Shown here piece after piece: positions 55,231 through 64,000 of a stretch of DNA of 64,000 nucleotides. Position 1 is the first letter of the stretch. Every line of letters starts with the position of its first letter. The translations under genes and the position numbers were made by a program. Source of the DNA: Polytrichum commune (taxonomy: Eukaryota; Streptophyta; Polytrichopsida; Polytrichales; Polytrichaceae); the NCBI GenBank assembly GCA_950295325.1, contig OX485806.1, positions 37,758,001 through 37,822,000 of the forward strand, in the 5' to 3' direction. The notes under the pieces were generated by a model. That model worked only from the letters and a program-made list of their open reading frames with translations. It ran no database searches and was not told the origin of the DNA.

Positions 55231-55768
55231 TGAAGAGGTGGTTGTTTAGCATTTTAGTTTGCTATTTTATTTTGCTAATTGATGTTGACGCCGACACTCG
55301 ATCTGTTGTGTTTAACGATCTTAGTTTACACGACAGCTGTCACGTGAGGTGATATCGGGGGCTAAGTCACGTCAATTTAGGAGTAAATGGACTCCACTAG
55401 GAGTCCATGTGTGTTAGGATGAGTAATGGACTCCATTGGGAGTCCTAGTTAGTTGTTCATCCCCTCCATGGATGAACTCCACATAGGATTGGGGTTGTAT
55501 GGAGAGGAAGGCCTCTTGACTTGCCATTGTTGTCAAGTCAAGTCTTGTGAGTGTGTTTTGAGAGAGAGAGAGCTTGTTGTTGCTTTCTCATGGCTATGGT
55601 GTAGTAGATTATGAGTAAAGCCTTTGCATTCTTTCTCCACCACTTGCACTCTTGGATTCTCCCTTCGTGGAGTGAGAGATAGCTTGACTCTTGTGTGTGA
55701 ATTTTAGAGTTTCTTAAGCTTTGTAAGGAGACATTTTAGTTTCTTAAGCTTGGAGAGAGAAACCCTCA
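55231..55768 (+). repeat. Complete 3' LTR (538 bp)
   Basis: Begins TGAAGAGG right after the polypurine tract and ends ...ACCCTCA, so TG...CA. Bases 55231-55335 recur at 55772-55876, and 55338-55768 recur as the partial 5' LTR. The palindrome gacagctgtc (55332-55341) lies between these two parts; its central gc (55336-55337) is the only LTR sequence absent from the permuted ends. Confidence 0.82.
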
Positions 55769-55876
55769 TCTTGAAGAGGTGGTTGTTTAGCATTTTAGTT
55801 TGCTATTTTATTTTGCTAATTGATGTTGACGCCGACACTCGATCTATTGTGTTTAACGATCTTAGTTTACACGACA
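55769..55876 (+). repeat. LTR-LTR junction (tct) and the displaced first part of the 5' LTR
   Basis: After ...CCCTCA the three bases tct (55769-55771) join a copy of LTR bases 1-105 (TGAAGAGG...ACGACA, one substitution). The t equals the base after the 5' LTR end, and the ct equals the bases before the 3' LTR start, exactly the extra bases expected at a 2-LTR circle junction. The segment ends ...ACGACA directly at the target duplication tcta. Confidence 0.8.
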
Positions 55877-55880
55877 TCTA

Positions 55881-57360
55881 AGATTTTGAAATTTTATAGA
55901 ATAATAATAATTCAAAATTTTTACATCAAAAAATAGACATTGAAGAGAATTTTTTTATGATTAGAAAAAATTGTGATTTGTTGAAAGAAACTACTGAGGT
56001 TCATCAATCCATTGTCAAAATATTATAGAAATACAACTTGTCAAAAATTTGCATTGTTCAAATTTGAGAATCAAATAGTGATTCTAAAGCTGTAAATAGT
56101 AATTACAATTTTTTAAATAGATGCCATATGTTTATCCACATTTTTCAATAAAGTTGAGTTTCTTTGGAAGGTTGTGACAAAATTAGTAGAATTTGAAACA
56201 ATTTTTTCTAAGACCATTTTTAAATTATCTTGAAATTTCTTCTTCTATTATTGTTTTGGAGTAACCTCATGGTCTTACAATCATGATGGTATTTTGTCTT
56301 CATGGTTTTCATCTCCATTATCTATGGCACATGCTGGAATTTGAAATTTTACACATGCACGAGTAGAATTCCAAATATCAAGTTGCTCAAATCATTTGCA
56401 TTTTTTATATCTATCTGAATCTGAAATTTCATTGGTTTTCTTATCATTTTTTTATTCAATATGGATCATCTTGTATTTCTTTTTGCATAATTTTTATGAA
56501 CGGTGGAAGTCTCGAATTGCCACTACCATTCATGCTTGTAATTTCAACCATGTATTAATTTATGAATTATCATATTGATATACATTAGTACATTCATATA
56601 TAAATAGATGAAAGTAAAATGATTCTTAGAATGTCAAAAAAACAACCGAAAAGGCCTCACTTGGGGATCTAAAGATTGAAGATAACATAGTAAAAATGTA
56701 GAAAAATCAAATTATCACACGAGGGGGAAAAAATATTGGTGGCACACATCCTAAAATAAGTGTATTGAAAAGTAGTTCAAGGTTCAAAGCTCGATGCTTG
56801 CATCCTTTAATGAGACCCAATAGGGGGGTACCGACTAAGGCTAAGACTTAAGCTAAGGCCCTTACTTGAGATGTAATTATAATTTTTATAAAATCTATAC
56901 TTATTTTTTGGAAAACAATTATATGTATAAATGGATATGAAGTAACAAAAATATTATATCACACATATCTTGTTTTTTGGCATATTTTTCAAGAAATTTC
57001 TTCCATCTCTTGTCTAATCGCCATCAACATTTTGACCATGCAATCTTGCCACTTCTGAGTGGATCAATTTTTTTCCAAGCTTGAATCAACCAAATTCACC
57101 ACTTTCTTTGCTCATTTCTTTGTTGTCTTATATGATGTTTTTTTTGTTTTTTTTGTTTTTGGTTCGAGCACTTGTTTTTCTTCTTTTTGATGGTTGTCAT
57201 CTCTTCTTTGATGAAGGTACATCCTCACCATTTAGTGCATATGCTGCAACAATAATTGCCTCCTCTTTCTTCGCATCCATTAAAACATTCCTTGCATTTT
57301 CAGTCAGTATCACTTCCTCGCTTGATAGTTGTAAATTTGAACCACTACAATGAGGGATTC
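55881..57360. other. Continuation of the old Harbinger region; possible minus-strand accessory-gene relic
   Basis: Very AT-rich. 55881 onward continues the transposase pseudogene frame for a short way. On the minus strand around 57350-57000 a broken but protein-like sequence reads TENARNVLMDAKKEEAII ... VPSSKKR, followed by Lys/Arg-rich and KWQDCMVKMLMAIRQEM segments separated by stops. This may be the decayed Myb-like accessory gene of the same element, but that is a weak inference. Confidence 0.35.
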
Positions 57361-59378
57361 CAAGAGGCAAAAAAATCTAGCATTACTAGTACCAAAACGT
57401 TCTAAATTCAAAACATGTCTTTAAGGAGAAATGGGCTGAAATTGGAGTTGAGAATAGGTCATCCAAGGTGAATTTTGACTCCAACCTTGTCCTTGAGATT
57501 GAGAGAACTTCCCATCTTGAGAGTAGCCTTCCATTGCAATGAACAAAAGGAAAAACAAATTGAGAAAAAACTTCAAAAAACAAACAAAATTGAACCACCT
57601 CCTAGTCACACATGAAAATAATAATAATAATAATATCGAATGTTCAACGTGTAGTCTTTAAAAAGAAAAATTAGAGATAAATAGTAATAGTTGTTGGATA
57701 GAAAATGAGAAAAAAAATATGGCCGTTACTAGAAGTAACCGTTCTAAAACATTTTTTAAAAACAAAAAATTATTGGCTGAAAGAATTTTAGCCAAATCCG
57801 TTAGCCTTGGAAATTGTGCAATTTTTTTTTATCACAATGGACAAAAATATTGTCCATGTCATTTTCTCTTCCTTTCATCCTTTGGGCTAAAAAAATCGGG
57901 TGTAAAATGATATTCCTTGCTCTTTTCGGTTTCTAGGCCTCCCATTGGCTGAAATTTCTCTCACGGCTTCTCGCCTCTAGTGCAAAGAGGCCCTCAACAA
58001 AGTTTGGCCACTCAATCCCACGGCCTCTCAACTTCAACAACATTGTCCTATATGAACGGCTAAGGTCAAATTCTTGTGAGCCCACGATGCTAGTAGATGC
58101 ATGCATGAAAACACTATTCCCAATTATGAGATTTAACACGGGGTGGGCCCTTCACTAACATGTTATCTTGGCATTAAGAGAGAATTGTATTTTTCAGAGT
58201 TTTTTTCAAAGCTTGATCTTGTTCTTTTCAGAGGCCCTTTCCTTTCTATTCTTCATCAAAATAAAGCAAGGGTGGGTGGGTGGGATTTTCATTCAACACA
58301 AATCTGTTTTCTTATCAAGTTATAGTACTTATCAATGTAACTATGCTTGTGTTGCTAAGTTTTGTATAACATGGAATAACTTGCAATAACTTGCATTCCC
58401 AAGGAGGAACATGTTTCCTCACCATCATGCTTCCTTCAAATCAAATCAACTCAAATCATTTTGAAACCCTAGCTGTGAGGTATAAGTGGTCAGAATGTAA
58501 TGATATGCTCATCACATGACTTTGTATACAATAGCATAGTCTGGAATAGAATCTAACTATGCAATGCATTGTGCTTGGTAGTCAATGTAACTAATGTTAC
58601 TAATGTTACCAATGTTATCATCAAGTAATAGGTTGAGTATGTAAGATGTAAGCTTACATATATGTATTCATACTATCTCAACTACTTTGTAGTGTTTGTG
58701 TGCTAATCAAAATACTATTTCAAAGCAGTAAATAATCTTTCATACTTATCACATAATAAGGTGAAAGAGTATTCAAACTTGAACAATGTACTATTGTTGG
58801 TGTAGAAAATGTGAAGAGCTAGCCTCACCTGCACCCGTGCCAACCGAAACATACAAATGTGTGTTAGAAAGGCGTGTGTTAGGTGTCTTCAGCTAAGCTC
58901 AGTTGCTATCCATGTCACACATTAACCTCACATGTCAAGTCCATTGATAGTTTACAACATCAATACTCATTACAAATCAATGAGTATACTTACTTGCTCT
59001 TTTGCCATGTTGTGTAACTTGATAGTAACAATCTTTAGTACACCAAATGTCAGTTTTTTCACCTCCCCTCCAACCTTGTTCTCACACTCAAAGTTAAGTG
59101 TTTTCCTTCACGCATGTAAAAGAGTTTTCACATGGAAGAATGAGAAGCTTAAGTATTGGTGTGGTCAAGCAAAGAGGTTGTTTTAGGTCACAGAAACCCT
59201 AAAAACGCGGAGTATGGTAACTATTCTTTACCATAGTATTTTAACCCATGGTTAAGTTTAGTTCAGCCTTAACATTGTGGTGTGATTCCCTTTAGGTGTC
59301 TTAGCCCTATTGGAATGCTCATATTAGATTTTCAATAATGATATTTTTTTAATTTAAAGGCAAAATCAAGAGCAAAGC

Positions 59379-59418
<40 letters not shown>

Positions 59419-59903
59419 TTTTGTTAGTCTGCAGGCGAAATTATGATGGACATGGTTTTAAATGACTTTAATGTGGTAGAGTAGGATCTTTAGGGAACTA
59501 GTGTTCTTTCATACTTAGTCAAATGAGTGTACAATGGATTGTAGTCTTGTATATGATGTTGTGTAAAGATAATTTGTTTTAGGGGAGCACATGGTACTTG
59601 GTTGCAAATTGCTTGACTTCTCAAAGATGTTCTTAGTCCTAATAAACTACATCACTCAACACTCTCTTGACCATCTAGCAGCTTCATTTTTCTCTTATTC
59701 ATTGTTCAAGTTTTTTCTATTCATTTTGTATACTTAAACCTCATTTTTACATATCAAATAATGGGATTTCAGCCTAATACTATTTCCAAACATCCAATGA
59801 TGTGATTTAGGCACATCAATTGCAAAATTAATCACTTTTCATTATTTCAGCATGTATGCAAAAGTTAATCAACACTATTAATCAAATTAACACTTTTTTT
59901 TGG
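57361..59903. other. Intergenic AT-rich DNA with a GA microsatellite
   Basis: (AAT)n at 57620-57634 and a (GA)n run at about 59382-59415. No gene recognised. Confidence 0.4.
59382..59416. repeat. (GA)n microsatellite
   Basis: Uninterrupted ga dinucleotides, about 16 units. Confidence 0.95.
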
Positions 59904-60011
59904 CCCGGGTACGCAACTCCCATATTATACGCAGGGGGCATCGTATTAAAAACGGCTTAGAGGACGGCTTTTGTAAAAATTATATCAAATTATATCAAAT
60001 TAAAATGATCA

Positions 60012-60100
60012 AAAAGTTGGGTGAAGACCAAATTAAATAAAATGAGATGAAAAAAAAGTTGGGTAAAGACCAAATTAAATAAAATGAGATGAAAAAAAAT
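60012..60100 (+). repeat. 42-bp tandem repeat, two units
   Basis: 'agttgggtgaagaccaaatt' followed by 'aaataaaatgagatgaaaaaa' occurs twice with one substitution. Confidence 0.85.
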
Positions 60101-60155
60101 TTGGGTTGCATATTTATTATAAAAAAACTCCAACGTATATAAACAATTGAAACAC

Positions 60156-60488
60156 CTAGTTTTTTAACCTTGTAGAGCGTCTAAGAGGGGTATTCAATGA
60201 AGATGTCGGATTAATACTCACAAATGATAGAGGGTCCTTTCGAGGTCTCCCTCTTTTGGAAGGAGTTGTGGCAATTACAGGTGTAACATATTCCTTCTCC
60301 CTATCTCTACCTCCACTACATGAGCCTTTACGCTTCATCTCACAATCCATGTGTTTGTTTAAGCCAAGGATGACCCTCCCAAATGAGCACAAGCACACTC
60401 CAAAGCGACAACACAAAGGCTCCAAAGCAAAGCCGCACACTCCAAAGCAAAGACACGAAGGCTCCAAAACCAAACACAAAAGCTTCAA
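60156..60488 (-). CDS. Small ORF with AT-hook-like motif inside the TIR element
   Basis: 110 residues. The C-terminal half reads TPSKRGRPRKDPLSF (an AT-hook core, RGRPRK) and LRRSTRLKN. The N-terminal half is encoded by a ctccaaagcaaag-type minisatellite (60390-60490) and is cysteine/leucine-rich, so probably not a real protein start. It may be the remains of a transposon-encoded or captured exon. Function unknown. Confidence 0.3.
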   Translation of the reverse strand: MKLLCLVLEPSCLCFGVCGFALEPLCCRFGVCLCSFGRVILGLNKHMDCEMKRKGSCSGGRDREKEYVTPVIATTPSKRGRPRKDPLSFVSINPTSSLNTPLRRSTRLKN

Positions 60489-60504
60489 AGCGAATATATA
60501 GGAG

Positions 60505-60545
60505 CCTCAAACCCTAAGCCCTAACCCTAAGCCCTAAGCCTAAAC
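60505..60545. repeat. Degenerate telomere-like repeats (CCCTAA/CCCTAAG)
   Basis: Short array of ccctaagccctaaccctaagccc units, inside the TIR element; not a chromosome end. Confidence 0.75.
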
Positions 60546-61115
60546 CCGGAACCCATGATATTTTGAAATACCCCATGATACCCTTGAGTAGTCGGGGCAC
60601 CATATGATATATATGGTCTTAAAAATACATACCTCAACTGTATCCTAACACAAATCATTAGTTTTCTATCCCAATAGTTAGACCAGTAAGTTGCCTATAC
60701 ATAATTTAAAAAAATCCACACGAATATTTGCCTCCAATTAGAATTATAAGCCACGAATAGTTGCCTCCCATTAGAATTATAAGTCATTCACATTGTTAAA
60801 ATTTTATTAAAAAGTCCAAAAAGTTGGGTAGTTTGACCTATGGTACATGTATTAAAAAATCATATAATTAGGTTTTTAATGCAATTATATGCTTCAAAAT
60901 ATATTCATTTCCTATATATAATTACATTTTTGGATTCCTTGTTAGAAGGGCTACAAGGGTTTCCTACATTAAAACAAATTGTATCACTCAATATTGGACT
61001 AAAACGCATTATAAGTGATTATAATTAGGACCATATAATACGGGAGTTGCATACCCGGGATTTTTGGCAATTTTCAACATTTTTTGACATTATTCCAACA
61101 TCTTTTGATAGTATT

Positions 61116-61875
61116 GGGGGCATTCACGGTTGAGGTCCTACTTTTGGGACAAAGGACTTAAGGACTTTGTTGCATTGATCTTGGTTTTCATCATGATTTA
61201 CTATTATTTGATCAATAAATTTTACATAAATAAGTAGATAGTTCAAAGGCTTTATCAAAAAAGATTTTTATTATTATTTAATAATTACCCTAAACCCTAA
61301 ACCCTAAACCCTAGGCCACATCAGTGGCATTTTTTTGTTATTTAGGTGTGCATTGGTGGTCAATTATTTCCTGTTATGTATCTTGGTACCTTGGTAAAAG
61401 TGTCATGTGTCCATTCATATAAATTTTTTTGTCCAATTCTAATACTAGACGTTCCTTTTACGTGTGGCCGTGAGTATATGTATATTTGGACATGTTTGGT
61501 GCCACATGTAAAGTTGGGCAATTTCTATTCAATACATATTTGAATCTATTGGTACACACTTGAACGATGAGTGTGAGGAAAAAAATTGGGATCATTTCGA
61601 TTAATTCTTGTTGTCCTTTTCGTTCCTTGATCCTCAGGTCAGGAAATAAGACAACACTCCTGAATGTCCTTTAAGGAATCAAATGGATATCATAGATGAC
61701 CCTATTCCTTCTAAATTAACTTTGTCGTTGTACTCAATATGGAGGATGAAATGTAGGTATGATCCAAAATATGCTCCACAATACAAATCCAATTATACCA
61801 AGTATGTGAAGTTATCAAAAAAAGTCCTTAAACCGTTAGACACCCAAAAGTAGTACCCCAACCGTGAATGGCCCC
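61116..61875. mobile_element. Non-autonomous TIR element (~760 bp), GGGGSCATTCACGGTTG termini
   Basis: Left 61116-61148 (gggggcattcacggttgagg) and right 61843-61875 are inverted repeats with a few mismatches. Inverted similarity extends inwards through 'aaggacttaaggac' / 'gtccttaaaccgtt'. It contains the telomere-like tract at 61288. Target duplication unclear. Lies 56 bp after the previous TIR element. Confidence 0.65.
61288..61314. repeat. Interstitial telomere-like repeat (CCCTAAA)n
   Basis: Almost four perfect CCCTAAA units, the Arabidopsis-type telomere motif; supports a plant genome. Confidence 0.9.
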
Positions 61876-63076
61876 TATTCTAGCGTTGATTGGTACCATT
61901 TCAGCATATCAACTTCACCATCCAACACAAATTCCTACAAGCAAAATGTATATTTCATTGTCATACTTTCAACAATAAAAATTAATTTTGCCATTTTTTT
62001 ATCTTCCTCTGTCCTTTCTTGTCCTCTTGTCTTATTCTTTCCCGAAAAACCATTTTCAGAGCCCTTTCCTTAAATGAATCTTCCTCCAACTTATACAAAC
62101 TACTAGGCCAATTCTTCTCCTCTAAAATCCGCACAAAGGGTTTCCTTTGGATTGTTGCTTTAATTTGTTTGGTGATGGTTTCCATGTCAACACTTCTAAA
62201 ATAATTTGACTTATCTTCATTTAGACTTAATTGCCGCCAAATATTAGTGAAAGTATTTTGTCCGTTACTTTTATGTTTGACCTTAGAGATAAAATCTTTA
62301 ACTTAATGAAAACTAAAACTTCAAAATGAAATAATCAAACCGAACCTAACGGAATTTTTTTAACTAATCAATTTCACCTTGATCGCCAAATCGCGGGGAT
62401 AAGGTTGGTCGAGTAAATCCACGCACTATGTTGTTGGTCCGAGTTCAAATCATGTTGGGTTTGTTGATTGATTCATGGGGCACGCGATTTGGTACTACTA
62501 ATGAGCAAATAAGAGAAACAAACCCATCATTTGCCTTTCATACTATGACCAGATAAGACCGTGGTTTTCACCACAACTCTTCCATTTTTGTCTATTTCCC
62601 TCATTAACCACACGCTCCACACTTTTAGTATCTTGATTCTTAAATCAACATCCTATAATAACATTTTTTTTTTGTTATACTACGCATGTATTTATAATGT
62701 GACATCATGTTTTCACCTGCACTTTTGGGAGATGGCCAGAATGGATGGGTGACAATTTTCAAGGTGTCCAATCTGACAAGAACCAACGGAATGTACCTGA
62801 ACTCAATAAAGGAAAACCGAAAGAAATCAACATGACAATGCCGGGCTTACCCCAGGAGTTGGAGCCACGCCTCAGGCCCAACCACTATTGAACCGCAACG
62901 AGGCCCAGAAAGCTCTCCCGGACTAGAATAGATTGGGTCTATATAGCTTGCGGCCCAACTTTTAACTCGCCTATAAGAGAATCAACTATCAATACCTCGC
63001 AATCTTTGACCAAATAGAATCTTAGAGTCAACTACTTCTATGTAAAACCTTGTGTATTAAAAGATATTAGTTTTGA
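61876..63076. other. Intergenic DNA, nothing firmly recognised
   Basis: 62790-62990 is a more GC-rich patch that looks like the edge of an unidentified dispersed element (ctcaggcccaacc, aggcccag, cggcccaac motifs), but no boundaries were found. Confidence 0.3.
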
Positions 63077-63496
63077 TCATGGGACCCACAATTCATGATG
63101 CTCATATAAAGAGTGAAAGTGTGAGACACAGTATGAAACTACTGTCCTCTTAAATAATGTTACCTGATTTGGTAGCCCTTTGTGTAGAAAGTGTGAACAC
63201 ACCCTAAGCGGCTGGGCTCGGAAGTTGGAATCACTGGGATCTCGACCGATTTCCCCCAAATTCTCCACATTCACGATTCCAGCAGCAGCCATGGTGTGAT
63301 TTGCACCTGGCCCTGATTCGATCACTATGAACAGCAAGCCGGCGCAGCAGCTAATTATTCTTGCAACCTCGCGATCGGACTCGTGAGTTGGTTCTGTAAG
63401 TTCTATGGAGTTCGATGAAATTGAAGGTTCGGAGAGTAGAGAATCATGTCTACATACATATAGAGAGGGTCGAGCGTTAGGTGTCAATAACAGCAA
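63077..63496 (-). CDS. Unassigned minus-strand ORF, possible first exon
   Basis: The ORF is 139 residues, but a better start is the internal ATG at 63290-63292 (minus strand) in good context (acaccATGGCTGCTGCTGG), giving MAAAGIVNVENLGEIGRDPS. A GT within 'cttagggtgtg' (minus) could serve as donor. No family recognised and no second exon identified. It could equally be chance. Confidence 0.25.
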   Translation of the reverse strand: MLLLTPNARPSLYVCRHDSLLSEPSISSNSIELTEPTHESDREVARIISCCAGLLFIVIESGPGANHTMAAAGIVNVENLGEIGRDPSDSNFRAQPLRVCSHFLHKGLPNQVTLFKRTVVSYCVSHFHSLYEHHELWVP

Positions 63497-64000
63497 CCAG
63501 GAGATCGGGTGTCAGAGTTAACCAGTGCCGAGTTTTCTATTGCGCCAGGATGCCAGTAAGTGCGGCAAAAGATCTCCCTCCAGGGACTCTGCAAGCAAAC
63601 TTCCATGCTTCCCTCCTATTCCTCCGCTGCGGGTCTTTGCTTAGTTTGGCATCCTCCAGCGAGGTTTCGCCATTCCACAAGTTGTCTTTTGTGAGAGCCA
63701 CACCTCCGGAATACCTACCACATGACAAAAGCCTGCCACACCCGGCGCAGAAATTGGCACATGCTGCAGTTCCTCCTATCCGAAATGGCAAGAACTGGTT
63801 CTTCATTTCTTTAATTGCTCAAAGAAGAATTTGGTTGTATTTCACATCTTTTGTTCAAGTACTTGGCGCTAACAGCCTTCAACCGAAAGCGTAGTACAAG
63901 TACTTCCCTAGTGATGCGAATTGCGTCCAAGTACTTCGTGTTGATGGTGTCATGTACCTTGGAACGTCCGAGTGAAGGATTCGAATTAGCTCCCTTAAGG
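63497..64000. other. Window edge, possible upstream/other-strand region
   Basis: Overlapping ORFs on both strands (63481-63894 plus, 63537-63806 minus) show no domain. Composition is more balanced than to the left, so a gene may begin near here, but nothing can be named. Confidence 0.25.

Larger units (their letters stand above)
45864..55876 (+). mobile_element. Ty3/gypsy-type LTR retrotransposon encoding a DNA methyltransferase and PHD finger, circularly permuted insertion
   Basis: A 10.0-kb element in the pseudogene at 44882, flanked by tcta (45860-45863 and 55877-55880). The body has a ~1.36-kb leader and one frame (47662-54903) with gag, protease, C5-DNA methyltransferase, RT, RNase H, integrase and PHD domains, interrupted by four stops. 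The LTR order is partial LTR - body - complete LTR - remaining LTR part (see the LTR entries). Corresponding LTR segments differ by three transitions and one AG-repeat unit in about 537 bp, so the insertion is young. The combination PR-DNMT-RT resembles retrotransposon-borne methyltransferases reported, as I recall, in dinoflagellates and the charophyte Klebsormidium. Confidence 0.9.
59904..61059. mobile_element. Non-autonomous TIR element (1,156 bp), CCCGGGTAYGCAACTCCC termini
   Basis: 26-bp terminal inverted repeats with two mismatches: cccgggtacgcaactccc... at 59904 and its complement ending 61059. The flanks ttttttgg (59896-59903) and atttttgg (61060-61067) agree in 7 of 8 bases, suggesting an 8-bp target duplication (hAT-like). 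The interior contains a 42-bp tandem repeat (60012-60100), an AT-hook-like minus-strand ORF and telomere-like repeats at 60505-60545. Confidence 0.72.

Noticed and set aside
55338-55876. Reading the LTR as TGTCACG...ACGACA (539 bp)
   Set aside because: Although it has TG...CA ends at the target duplication, the 5' copy would lack its last 107 bp, and the polypurine tract and primer site would not abut the LTR. TGAAGAGG...CCCTCA fits all three.
61288-61314. Telomere repeats as a chromosome end
   Set aside because: Only about four units, embedded in a TIR element with ordinary sequence on both sides.
62390-62470. tRNA-like stretch (gttggtcgag...gttcaaatc)
   Set aside because: No acceptor or anticodon stem can be formed; only a B-box-like word is present.
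1-64000. CRISPR array, bacterial operon or phage features
   Set aside because: No spaced identical short repeats, no Shine-Dalgarno-led ORF chains; introns, plant genes and plant transposons indicate a eukaryotic nuclear genome.

Overview
The window is nuclear DNA of a land plant. Supporting evidence: a complete plant-type ribosomal protein eL38 gene behind a telo-box promoter, a seven-exon RAD1 gene with GT-AG introns, a plant-like tRNA-Arg(UCG), Arabidopsis-type TTTAGGG telomere-like tracts, a 5S-rDNA-derived repeat, and many decayed plant-type transposons. Few genes, many MITEs and a streptophyte-alga-like retrotransposon make me favour a seed-free plant (bryophyte, lycophyte or fern), but the species is not resolved.

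Layout: 1-6440 is a GC-rich PIF/Harbinger DNA transposon with intact transposase and Myb-like accessory ORFs in convergent orientation. 6441-11600 holds a tRNA m3C methyltransferase (METTL2/TRM140-like) gene on the minus strand; its 3' end is tandemly copied twice downstream, and its predicted first exon resembles the N-terminus of eIF2B-delta. 11665-12170 is a fold-back element. 12411-15305 is RAD1 (9-1-1 checkpoint clamp). 19305-21000 is RPL38 followed by a decayed tandem repeat. 22990-29708 is a direct segmental duplication carrying two paralogous genes of unknown function. 29770-36330 is mostly MITEs and small tandem repeats around one tRNA gene. 37374-39273 is a hAT element that contains an LRR-receptor gene fragment. 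40804-41930 holds a broken pogo/DDE_1-like transposase and a 5S-derived repeat.

The most remarkable object is a young Ty3/gypsy-type LTR retrotransposon (45864-55876) nested in an old Harbinger pseudogene. One reading frame of about 2,413 codons, broken only by four in-frame stops, reads gag - zinc knuckle - protease - cytosine-5 DNA methyltransferase (DRM/DNMT3-like) - reverse transcriptase - RNase H - integrase - PHD finger. No tRNA primer site is visible. Instead the 13 nt just after the 5' LTR are perfectly complementary to a 13-nt LTR segment about 28 nt downstream of a TATA-like box, which suggests Tf1-type self-priming. The termini are circularly permuted: the order (partial LTR)-internal-(complete LTR)-(missing LTR part) is exactly what results from opening a 2-LTR circle at a 10-bp palindrome inside the LTR, and a 4-bp target duplication flanks it.

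57360-64000 is AT-rich and gene-poor, with two TIR elements (59904-61059 and 61116-61875), interstitial telomere-like repeats and microsatellites. The cellular genes (METTL2/TRM140-like, RAD1, RPL38, the paralogue pair) show no operon-like or pathway relationship; the rest is transposable-element biology. All domain and family calls come from reading motifs, without database searches.
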